Origin: Chlorokybus atmophyticus
Lineage: Eukaryota > Streptophyta > Chlorokybophyceae > Chlorokybales > Chlorokybaceae
Direction: 5' to 3'
Length of the DNA: 64,000 nt
Assembly: GCA_009103225.1 (NCBI GenBank)
Contig: RHPI01002204.1
Location: forward strand, 124,001 to 188,000
Shown: piece by piece, positions 23,001 to 30,287 of the stretch
Position numbering within the stretch: the first letter of the stretch is position 1
Layout: the number at the start of each line of letters is the position of its first letter
The notes under the pieces: generated by a model
Databases searched by the model: none
Told to the model about the DNA's origin: nothing
What the model saw: the letters and a program-made list of their open reading frames with translations, nothing else
Program-made: the position numbers and the translations under genes

Positions 23001-24057
23001 CAACTCCCTCAGCCACCAGTACTTCGCCACCGAAGCCCGCCACCTTGATTGTGGACGTCAGCTTCCTGTAGCCCTCCATCACCTCCTTGTTTGGTGTGAG
23101 ATGACGATCGCAGCCAGAGTCCACCACCCAGAAAGCTGTGCCCGCCCTCGAACTGGATGCAGTGAAGGCGACATGTTTCTCCTTGTGTTGGTGCTCGTTG
23201 CCGCTGTTGCTGGTGCTTGCTCTAGGTTGCCCCTGTTGTTTCTTCCTACAGTCCTTCACAATGTGCCCCTTCCAACCACACCAGTGGCATGTGAGGTCTT
23301 TGTGACGAGGATTGCCTGGCTTGTTGCCCTTGTACTTCTCTTCATGGTTGCTCTTCTTTGCGTGCTTGCCGGTGTAGAAGGCGACGGCATCCGCTTGCTC
23401 GTCCTTCTTCACAACCCTCTGCTCCACGGTGAGCAGCTTCGGTAGCACATCGTCCAACGTCAACTCCGATGATGACGTCTCCAGCAGGGTTGCGACGACC
23501 TCGTACTCTGCTGGTAGCCCTGCAACAATGGCCAGCACTACCTCCGTCTCCCCCATGTTGTGGCCGACGTTGATGAGGTCCGCCCACAGCTCTCTCGCGC
23601 GCGCAACATACTTTGTGATGGGTTCTGCTCCCTCCTTCCTGAGTGCGCTGAGCTGCTTGCGTAGATGCAACTTTCTGGCATTGTTCTTGGCTATGAAAAC
23701 GGCTGATAGCTTTTCCCAAGCTTGTCTACCATCTTCACATGCAGTGAGCATGGGAAAGTGATGCGGTTTGCTATTCAACACAAGCAAAGAGTGTGCTTCT
23801 GCTGAATGCTCTGACCACACAGTGTTCGCTCCTGGTGTTGGTGGTGGTGCCTTCGGATCAACGTACTTCCACACCTTCTTGTGGATGAGCAAGGCCTTCA
23901 TCTCCACGCACCATGTGTTGTAGTTGTCGGTGTCCAGCTTTGCAATCTGCCCCTTGTCGTAGGTCGCCTCCATCTTTGTCGAGCCTGCCTTTCTTGCAGT
24001 TGACACCCAAGGCTCTGCTACCAACAAGCTACCGTAGTGTAGAACTACTATGCACAC
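20086..24057 (-). CDS. Copy C gag-pol polyprotein (Ty1/copia)
   Basis: A 1323-residue polyprotein that copies the element by reverse transcription and integrates it. Rough domains: gag 28-255 (DTDNYNTWCVEMKALL, KYVARARELWAD), CCHC knuckle 256-270, retropepsin with VDSG at about 307, integrase zinc site from LWHRRFGHL at about 444 to CEPC, then the D,D,E core (HMDVCGP, DRGGEY, QQNGAAERLNRTL), the FVGYEPGSKAYRIL module, RT with YVDD at about 1005, and RNase H with CDSDFAGD at about 1175, STSEAEYM and DNQGAIKLLKH. Every catalytic motif looked for is present. Met at 24057 gives the longest frame; a second Met at 23973 (MEATYDKG) aligns better with other gag starts and may be the true one. Gag and pol share one frame with no frameshift signal, as in Drosophila copia. 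Confidence 0.95.
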   Translation of the reverse strand: MCIVVLHYGSLLVAEPWVSTARKAGSTKMEATYDKGQIAKLDTDNYNTWCVEMKALLIHKKVWKYVDPKAPPPTPGANTVWSEHSAEAHSLLVLNSKPHHFPMLTACEDGRQAWEKLSAVFIAKNNARKLHLRKQLSALRKEGAEPITKYVARARELWADLINVGHNMGETEVVLAIVAGLPAEYEVVATLLETSSSELTLDDVLPKLLTVEQRVVKKDEQADAVAFYTGKHAKKSNHEEKYKGNKPGNPRHKDLTCHWCGWKGHIVKDCRKKQQGQPRASTSNSGNEHQHKEKHVAFTASSSRAGTAFWVVDSGCDRHLTPNKEVMEGYRKLTSTIKVAGFGGEVLVAEGVGNVRLQCKVGNTLREVLLRNVLHVPKAIASLFSVRVAERLGAEILFRKGGCSVILDGVVHMVGIADPGGLYHVEQPQDRDIQAMVVKDKESPTLWHRRFGHLSYVNLTRLVAEKMVKGIHLSTEELKNASGALCEPCLVAKQHAMPFPSSSSSSQHPCELVHMDVCGPMRIVAKGGARYFATFLDDYSKLSIIFPLTLKSEVAGAVRTVVALLETQSGNKMKAMRSDRGGEYINKELKEFFASKGIRHETTAPYTPQQNGAAERLNRTLLERVRAMLNDTKMEDSLWKEAVLTANYIRNRSPVSSEQKTPWEHFYGATPDVSGMRVFGCTAYALVPKQLRHKLEPVSKKGIFVGYEPGSKAYRILLEDTQKIIVSREVVFHEGLSQPEAGFFPEDEAQPEHPETVEATGKAIIDDKGEQDSTVADKQSHLQQEHAARRYPVRERKAPDFLHKAHVASVQNEEPSTYEEALLAPDAEQWQRAMDEEIASLHANNTWSLEQLPQGVKTIPVKWVFKVKRDGQGNIERYKARLVAKGFLQQEGVDFNEVFAPASKHTTFRALLAMVAAEDLELHHLDVKTAFLYGELEEEIFIEQPPGYEEGERGTACKLIKALYGLRQAPRMWHIKLTKELEALGFTASSADPGLFIHADNKVWLLVYVDDIIITARQVHHLQETKLALQQAFSVRDLGEAKWFLGMVIERDRAARTIKISQEQMVRRLVTKFGLTEAKTKTTPLALGTALIKAKDEEVLDKAQYPYGELVGSMLYLAVCTRPDVAHAVGVLARYMSAPSMEHWRAAKGVLRYVAGSATVGIKFGSGSTELEGYCDSDFAGDLNSRRSTTGYVFKLNGGVVSWNSRLQPTTAASTSEAEYMAAAAAVKEALWLRKLMADLEHPMACIVINCDNQGAIKLLKHPIASARTKHIDVMHHFVRDRVTRKEVEFQYCNTEGMLADFMTKPLSPLKFKTCCAGLGICV

Positions 24058-24087
24058 AAGCTAGTCTCACACTCCTCAAGCGTAGTG

Positions 24088-24100
24088 TGGGCCCATAACC
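24088..24100 (-). other. Primer binding site of copy C
   Basis: Plus-strand TGGGCCCATAACC directly abuts the 5' LTR. It matches the anticodon arm of initiator tRNA-Met. Confidence 0.88.
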
Positions 24101-24525
24101 TGTTGAAGGACTAGCATGCACATGTAGCTGAGGCAAGCATGGATGCACAGAGACAGAGCTACCGCCACCAGAGCATACACAGGTCACATCACATTCATCT
24201 ATTACAAGTTGTCCGCTGGTTCTTATACCAGCCAGTTACACACACGTCTACGTTTGCAAGCACTGCGTAAGCTATACTCAGCCTTTTGACGCGCTCTAAG
24301 CTGTGTTGTCTTTCTTACAACCAGAGCTTTCCAACAAGCTCTTACACGCCTAATATGAGTAAGTATACGCGGAGATACGAAGCAGTTAGTAAGGCTCCAG
24401 TCTGGAGTCCGGAGTCTGGTCCGACGATGCCATCTTGCTAAGTCCGGACCTAGTGCTCGTCCTTACGACCTTCTACTCCTGTGTGGAGGGTCGATGCTGA
24501 TCGTATGTAGGAATGACTCTCAACA
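24101..24525 (-). repeat. Family 1 LTR (5' LTR of copy C)
   Basis: 425 bp. In element sense the TATA-like GGTATAAGAACC is at 24218-24230. Confidence 0.95.
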
Positions 24526-25720
24526 GGACTTGCTGGGTGTTGGCCACGAGCTCAAGGAAGTTGAGGTGGTGTGGGCTGTGCTCTCAGGTTTGCCCAAAGA
24601 GTACAGGGTTGTTGTCACTATCTTGGAGTCTGGGAAGGAGGACTTGTCAATGGATGGGGTGACACCAATGCTTCTTCAAGAAGAGCAGCGCTTGAGGAAG
24701 GAGGACGATGATGGGGAAGGAGCACCTGGAGGTGCTATGGCATTCACGTCATCATTGAAGCATCATGTGAGGAAGGGCGTTCGAGGCATCAACGTGGAGT
24801 GTTGGCACTGCGGGGAGCGTGGTCACATCAAGATGAAGTGTCCCAAGTTGAAGAAGGCTGATGGTGAGCATCGAGCGGTTGCTTTTCATGCATCGGATGA
24901 GGGAGCGGAGTATCCTGGGTGGGTGCTGGACACGGGAGCGAACAGACACCTTACGAGCGACAGGAGCAAGCTCACCAACCTCACTCCCTTACCTGAGCCA
25001 GTCACGGTGGATTTTGGGAACCGGCAGATGCTGAAAGCTGTTGCAAAGGGAGATGCCAATCTGAGGTGCAAGGTTGGTTGTATGGTGAAGGAGGTTGTGC
25101 TAAGGGATGTACTGTATGTGCCAGGTGCATGTGCTAGTTTGTTCTCAGTACGTAGAGCCACAATAGTTGGTGCAAGGGCTGTGTTTGATGCGGACAAGGC
25201 TCGTATAGAGCTTGGCGGTGACACGCATGTAGTAGGCATCAACAGGGGTGGACTCTACTACGTGGAGGAGGACGGTGCGCACAAGGTTGTTGCAAGGACA
25301 AGCGTGGTCGAGAAGACAGCGTTTAAAACTCCACAAGGTCATGGCAACAAGGAGGAGGCACAGAAGGTTGCTGTCACAAGGAGCTCGGAGCCCGTGGGAG
25401 CTGCAAGGAGCTACCAGGAAGCGCTGGCGAGCAAGGTGCAGCAAGTGAAGGTTAGCAAGGAGCATGTGCATCAAGAGCAGCACAGAGATAAGGGCAAGAA
25501 GTTGAAGGCCAACCAAGGGGCTCGAGTTGCTGTGAAGGACAAGGTGTTCTCTACAAACAAGTTTCAAGCTTTGGTGGGAAGCGTGGAGGAGCTGGAGCAA
25601 GAGGAGGTAAAGAGCTTCTATGCCATCGTTCGGAAGAAGAGAAGCAAGGATTGCGAATATGTTGGAGGTGTTGAAGACCAAGCTGCCCGCGTGGGAGTGT
25701 TGAAGGTATCACATGGGTGA
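24526..25720 (+). pseudogene. Family 2 gag C-terminus, protease and tail
   Basis: Open from the target duplication to a TGA at 25718 that lies inside the 3' LTR, so the last seven codons (VLKVSHG) are LTR-encoded. In order: end of gag (GLPKEYRVVVTILE, EEQRLRKEDDD), CCHC knuckle CWHCGERGHIKMKC near 24800-24840, retropepsin WVLDTGANRHLT near 24921-24956 with LFSVRRATIVGA and a GGLYYVEE end, then about 150 residues of Lys/Glu-rich sequence with no known domain (NKFQALVGSVEELEQEE near the end). In family 1 this place is taken by integrase. The frame itself is intact; it is called a pseudogene because the N-terminal half has two stops and an insertion. Confidence 0.85.
25681..25697 (+). other. Polypurine tract region of family 2
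   Basis: CGCGTGGGAG lies directly before the 3' LTR. On the minus strand, copies A (3310-3326), B (12369-12385) and D (33654-33670) have the same 17 bases with one difference; copy C has GTGGGGG. Confidence 0.75.
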
Positions 25721-26114
25721 TGCTTGTATCCGGTCAGCTTGCCCTCTACACAAGAGTCGAGAGTCGAAGGTATGGGCTGAGCACGTGGACTCCGGACTTA
25801 GCAAGATGGTCGAGCCAGGACGGACTCCGGACCAGATGCTGAGTAGAGCGTTGGGAGAAGCCGCGTAGCTTTGTGGATACGTAAGCTTAGCAGGCGTGGC
25901 TTAGCTTGTTGGAAAGCTCTAGTCGTGAGCTAAACAGCGCAACTTAGAGCGCGTTGAAAGGCTGAGTATTGCGCACGCGGTGCTTACAAATGTAGACGTG
26001 TGTAGAAACTGGCGGGGTATAAAACCCCTGGACTTGTATGGCATTAATGGCAGTAGCAGTCATGCTCTTGTGTTGATGTTGTTGGCGTGTCACTTGCACG
26101 TGCGTATGTCAACA
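25698..26114 (+). repeat. Family 2 LTR (3' LTR)
   Basis: 417 bp, same type as 18687-19103. Confidence 0.93.
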
Positions 26115-26119
26115 GTGTC

Positions 26120-27526
26120 AGATACTGAAGATGAAAGATGGTGGCATCTTGGGCTGCCGCAGATGCTGGTGTAAGGCCCAGCCCTACATGGAAGAAGCCC
26201 AAATGCCTGTAAAGCGCAAGGCTGCTCCAGAGTCCGACGACGAGCAGGTGTCTGCTTGCAAGAAGCAGAAGGCTGTTACCAAGTACAGCAGCCAGGCAAA
26301 GTCTGCTAGCAGGAATAAGAAGCAGGCGGCTGAGAAGAAGAAGAAAAAGAAGAAGAAGAAGCAACCTGCCAGCAAGAAGCGTGCTGCTGCATCAACCAGC
26401 AATGGTCCAGCTGGTCCTAGCAACTCCCAAGCAGTGGAGCTCAACACCTACCAGAAGAAGGTCTACCGCTACGATCAGAACTTCATGCACTCAAAACATC
26501 CATAGCCCGAGAGAAGAACAGGAGACTCTGACCAACATTGATAAGCTGGAGACTGCTGCTACCCCTGCTATTGGAACACAAATCAGCATGGAGACAGGTG
26601 TCACAGGCAGGAGCCAACTGTGGCGCCTCTACCATGCCTACGGCTTTAGCCCACTCAAGGACGTGGTGTACGACGTCATGCACACCTTGTGTGAAGGTCT
26701 AGTGAAGGGCCTCTGCCATGCAGTTTTTGCAAAGGGAGCGCACGAAAGGGTGGTGGATGTTCCCTTGGTGGAGGCCAGGCTTAAGGACTTCACTGCAGCC
26801 TTGATCAAGGAAATGCGATCCGGGCGCTCTCCAAAGGGGATTACAAACAGGCTGGGCTGGTGGAAGGCAGAAGACTACCAGAAGTTTATGCAGGTGTTTG
26901 CACCTTACGTGACAACGGGCTTGCTGACTTCGCACATGCGCGACGTCTTCATGTCCTTACACAAGCTCATCTGCCTGTTCTATCGCCACTCCCGCTTCAA
27001 TGGCTGGACCGAAGACACCCTCAGACTGGCAGACAGCTTACTGCGTTACTGGCGTATCAACTCAGAAGAATGCTTTGGCCACAACTTGAGACCTCTAAAG
27101 CATGCTGCTGGAACAGGTCATCTGCTGGATGATATCTTCCGCCACGGCAGCCATGATGTGTACTGGTGCTACATCGTTGAGCGTGCTGTCTCAGATCACT
27201 TGGAGACCAGCACCAACAACAAAGAGTATGAGTTCAGCTACATACATCGTCACGTACGCTTGTGGTACGAGCGGCTGCTTACTGTCTTGCGCGAAGACCA
27301 GCGCACGGGCATGGTCTTTGCAACACGCGTTCAGCTGCAGTTGCGGTCCCATCGCGTGTTCAACGGTGTTGGAGGTTTCTGGTACGAAGCGCCCAGCCAA
27401 AGCAAGGCCTTGGAACTCTGGAAGAAGGCTGAGACGTGTCCACACCGGTCTGAGTCACAAGACATTCTTGCTCGAGGCATACTTATTGGCCAGCTGCCAG
27501 GTCAACCCACACCACTAAGCTCATAG
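26120..27526 (+). pseudogene. CACTA transposase, 3' part with frameshift
   Basis: Continues GDHPAQC with QILKMKDGGILGCRRCWC, giving the zinc site expected after the PAQC block in tnp2 transposases. Next comes a Lys-rich low-complexity linker with a run of about nine Lys (26335-26365). The first frame stops at 26503 after FMHSKHP; a one-base shift near 26498 restores IHSPREEQETL and then GVTGRSQLWRLYHAYGF, KDVVYDVMHTLCEGLVKGL (the D-x-MH-x4-G-v-k block of the family), WKAEDYQKFMQVFAP and SEECFGHNLRPLKHA. The frame ends at 27526. Either the A-run near 26497 carries a sequencing indel or the gene is decayed. Confidence 0.78.
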
Positions 27527-28552
27527 CGGTTTGAGATGGTCAGCAGGCACATCAGAGCAGATGCTAGGCATCTCGTGCAGAATATGGCTTACCACTACAA
27601 GGCTGTGCTGCTTAATGGTGAGATTCACAGGTTAGATTGCTTGCTATTGTTGTCCTCACACGTGCTGTTGTGCTTGCTGTCTGATGCTACCAAGCTTTGT
27701 GTTCTACTGTGCAGAATAGAGTCGCCCCTAGGCATTGATAACGTTGTAACGGACGACCACAGTTACATTGCTGTGAAGCAAGTATTTGTGCATATCTACA
27801 AGAAGAAGCCTCAAGTCTTCATTGCTGGTCGCCAATACGTCATGTACACAGACACAGCTGGTGCCTTGTACCGTGACCTTGACACAAGGTCGGCCCTAGT
27901 GAAGGCTTTGAGCTCCGACGAAGTATGAATTCCAGCTGACAGACTCCTGCGAAAGTTCATGCTGCTGCCCAGTCGGCAGACCAAAGCTGGTTCCAAGGCT
28001 GACAGAGCTCCGCAACTAGCATATGATCTGCAGAACCCTGACCTGCATGTCAAGGCCGGTGATGTTGATGTCCCCATCTGGCCTACAGTCGGCGAGGTGG
28101 TGCAAATATGCGATCAAGCCAAGTCCGTTTGGGACTTGAAGTTGCCCACAGAACCTGCAAACGAGTTCTGCATGGAGTTGCAGGAGCAACTCAACGACAG
28201 CAATGCACGCGCAACCCAGCAGCCACGTCGCAGTAAGAGAGCAAACACGCGCAAGGCACCTGCCGTGGATAAAGACTCACAAGAAGACGCCTGCGACGAG
28301 GATGATCCCGGACCTTGGTATGATGTGGTTAGGAACATATTAGAGGAGGACAAGCAGGTTGAGGTCGATTACCTTGCACGCATCGCGCCCGGTGTCTGGA
28401 GGGTAAACGACAACCACACTGGCGAAGTTGTCGAGAGGCTTACCTTGTGCAAGCTCATGCATTGGGTCAAGCTTGATCATGATACTTGGCGCGAGCAGGG
28501 CCGGTCCTACCCTCACATCAGCAAGTTTCGCAACTACCATGTGTACGCGTGA
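27527..28552 (+). pseudogene. CACTA transposase, C-terminal exons
   Basis: Another frame shift leads to FEMVSRHIRADARHLVQNMAYHYKAVLLNGE, probably spliced at GTGAGA (27618) to TGTGCAG (27714). It resumes with SPLGIDNVVTDDHSYIAVKQVFVHIYKKKPQVFIAGRQYVMYTDTA. A stop at 27926 (SDEV) is followed, in the frame of 27959-28552, by 197 codons ending FRNYHVYA, with a basic RRSKRANTRK patch and an acidic patch. The C-terminal block with VWRVNDNHTGEVVERL resembles a small protein-binding module but I cannot name it. Confidence 0.6.
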
Positions 28553-28675
28553 TTAAGGTGAGCTGTGCCTTGGCATGCAGTCTAGTATTAAGCAGAAAAG
28601 GGCTTGCATATATGTACAGCAGCATCACTTTAAGTCGCTCCTAAGCCACGCAATCTACACATAACTATCACCAAA

Positions 28676-29389
28676 CTAGTGCGTGTTGCAGCGTGGAGGA
28701 CCACCTCGTCGTCTCGTTGGAGGTTCAGCTTCTTGTCCGCCAGTGGACTCTGCTGAAGATCCATGCATGACCAGCGAGAAGCCCCTACCTCTACCTCTGT
28801 GCCCATGTCCACGTGGAGCTGAAGGCAGCAGAGCAGGACGAGCAGCTGGAGGTGTAGTATCCTCGGGAATCGCATGCAAAGGCATGGCTCCTCTACCTCC
28901 AGCTCCCCTACCAGTATGGCCACGTCCACTGTGAGGAGGAGGCAGCAGAGCGGGAATAGCAATGAGAGGTGAAGAAGGCATTGGAACTGCTTCCAATGCT
29001 TGAGGCACAACGTAGGTTGGAGACCCTTGCAACCTATTGAGCTGTGCGCGGTAAGCTGTGATCTCTCTCTCTCGCTCTTGAAGCTGTGCCATGTACCTCT
29101 TGATCTGCCTGTCACGCTCCTCTACCTGTTCCTTGACTAACTCCGACATGTTGCTCCGCCACGCCTGCAACGTCGTGATCTGCCTGACACACTCCTGGTA
29201 CCTCTGTTGCAGATCTGACATTTGCCTCATGAGGTCAATGTCTTGCACTGGGTTTTGTGGGGGTGCTGGCACTATTTGCTGCTGCTGCTGCGCTAGATAC
29301 TCCTCTAGCGCGAGGAATGCATTTCCCGGGGGAACCCCCAGCACCTCCTCCTCCTCCTGCTCCTCATCCTCGCCGGCTTCTGCAACCAC
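28676..29389 (-). CDS. Coiled-coil, RG-rich protein inside the CACTA element
   Basis: 237 codons. Residues 1-50 are acidic with a QQQQQ run. Residues 55-120 form a heptad-like helical stretch (MSDLQQRYQECVRQITTLQ, EERDRQIKRYMAQLQERE), and the C-terminal half is Pro/Gly/Arg-rich with repeated GRGHxGRG and RGHGHRGRGRG motifs that suggest nucleic-acid binding. It lies on the strand opposite to the transposase and converges with it. A possible upstream splice acceptor (TTGCAG before the Glu-rich start) suggests the ATG may lie in an earlier exon, and 29561-30259 could be that part. Function unknown; by position it could be the TnpA-like accessory protein. Confidence 0.5.
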   Translation of the reverse strand: MVAEAGEDEEQEEEEVLGVPPGNAFLALEEYLAQQQQQIVPAPPQNPVQDIDLMRQMSDLQQRYQECVRQITTLQAWRSNMSELVKEQVEERDRQIKRYMAQLQEREREITAYRAQLNRLQGSPTYVVPQALEAVPMPSSPLIAIPALLPPPHSGRGHTGRGAGGRGAMPLHAIPEDTTPPAARPALLPSAPRGHGHRGRGRGFSLVMHGSSAESTGGQEAEPPTRRRGGPPRCNTH

Positions 29390-29560
29390 AGCAACCGATC
29401 ACCTTTCACAAGCTCACAAGCAGGTAATCTCCACCTTTCTGAGCTAATCTTACCGGACCTACCCTCCATGTGTTCTTGGAATTCGACTTCTTTCTCTTGC
29501 TAACACACATAAACAAGCTCAGTCTCTCCTACAGTCTCTCCTACAGTCTCTCCTGCAGTC

Positions 29561-30259
29561 TCACACATTCACAGATAAAAGCTTCCGAGCAGGAGTTGTC
29601 GTGGCAGCAAGAGCGAGAGCTGTCGTGGCAGCGGGAGCGGGTTTGTTCTCCTCGTCCTCGTCACTGGAAGCTTGTTCTCCCTGCTCTTGTTCTTCCGACT
29701 CAGTTGAAGTAGCGGCCGGTGAAGGCTGTGAGGTTCCCGCAGCAGAATCTGAAGGCTGTGGGGCCACGGTCACCCCTAATAGCGCAGCCTCCTGCTGTAG
29801 CCGTAACAGCGCCTCCTCCCTCTTTTTTTTCTCCTCCTGCTCCCTCCTTCTTCTTGTCTCCTCCTCCAGCCTCCTCTTCCGCTCCTCCGCCTGCTGCTCC
29901 TTTTCATCCTCTTCATCCTCCGGCGTCTTCAAGACGATTCCTAAGCGCGCAGCCTCTTGTCTCTTCCTCTCCTCCTCCTCCTTCTTCTTTCTCTCCTCCT
30001 CCTCCTGCCTTTTCCTTTCTGCCTCCTCCTCCTGCCTCCTCCTCTCCTCCTCCAGCTCCTGCTGGCTCTTCGCCTCCACCTCCATCGCCTCGGGTCCCGG
30101 GAGAGAATGGAAGCTACTTGTTGAAGCTTGTTGAAGACCACCCGCCAGCATACGCCTGATCTCCAAGAGGTGCTGCTCATTGATCTTTACGGTGTTATGG
30201 GTCTCGCGCAGCAGAGCTGAGGGAGTGTTTGCCTCTTTGCGTAATCTGTCCTCCAGCAC
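29561..30259 (-). CDS. Glu/Arg-rich coiled-coil protein inside the CACTA element
   Basis: 232 codons. Residues 1-50 are mixed (MLEDRLRKEANTPSALLRE). Residues 65-165 are an almost continuous charged helix of EEERKRQEEE type, and the tail is Ser/Thr/Ala-rich with an acidic SSDEDEENKP. Its low-complexity composition means the opposite strand is open too, but the charged-helix pattern with a normal Met start favours this strand. It may be an upstream exon of 28676-29389. No known family recognised. Confidence 0.4.
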   Translation of the reverse strand: MLEDRLRKEANTPSALLRETHNTVKINEQHLLEIRRMLAGGLQQASTSSFHSLPGPEAMEVEAKSQQELEEERRRQEEEAERKRQEEEERKKKEEEERKRQEAARLGIVLKTPEDEEDEKEQQAEERKRRLEEETRRRREQEEKKKREEALLRLQQEAALLGVTVAPQPSDSAAGTSQPSPAATSTESEEQEQGEQASSDEDEENKPAPAATTALALAATTTPARKLLSVNV

Positions 30260-30287
30260 CTTGCGCTCTTTCTTTCATTCTTGCACA

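Larger units (their letters stand above)
19620..24525 (-). mobile_element. Ty1/copia family 1, copy C (complete, apparently intact)
   Basis: 4906 bp with LTRs 19620-20043 and 24101-24525, TSD GGACT at 19615-19619 and 24526-24530, primer site 24088-24100 and one uninterrupted 1323-codon ORF. LTRs differ by only a few bases by eye. It is nested in family 2, itself nested in the CACTA element, so it is the youngest insertion of that stack. Confidence 0.97.
18687..26114 (+). mobile_element. Family 2 LTR retrotransposon, gag-protease only, carrying copy C
   Basis: LTRs 18687-19103 and 25698-26114 (417 bp each, looking nearly identical), TSD GTGTC at 18682-18686 and 26115-26119. Primer site 19104-19116. 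Without copy C the element is about 2.5 kb and codes only for gag, a retropepsin-like domain and a Lys/Glu-rich tail. Integrase, RT and RNase H are absent. Polypurine tract and primer site match family 1, so it is probably moved in trans. Confidence 0.9.

Noticed and set aside
29601-30159. Plus-strand Ser- and Pro-rich ORFs of 146-177 codons
   Set aside because: They are complements of the Glu/Arg helix repeat; low complexity explains the openness.
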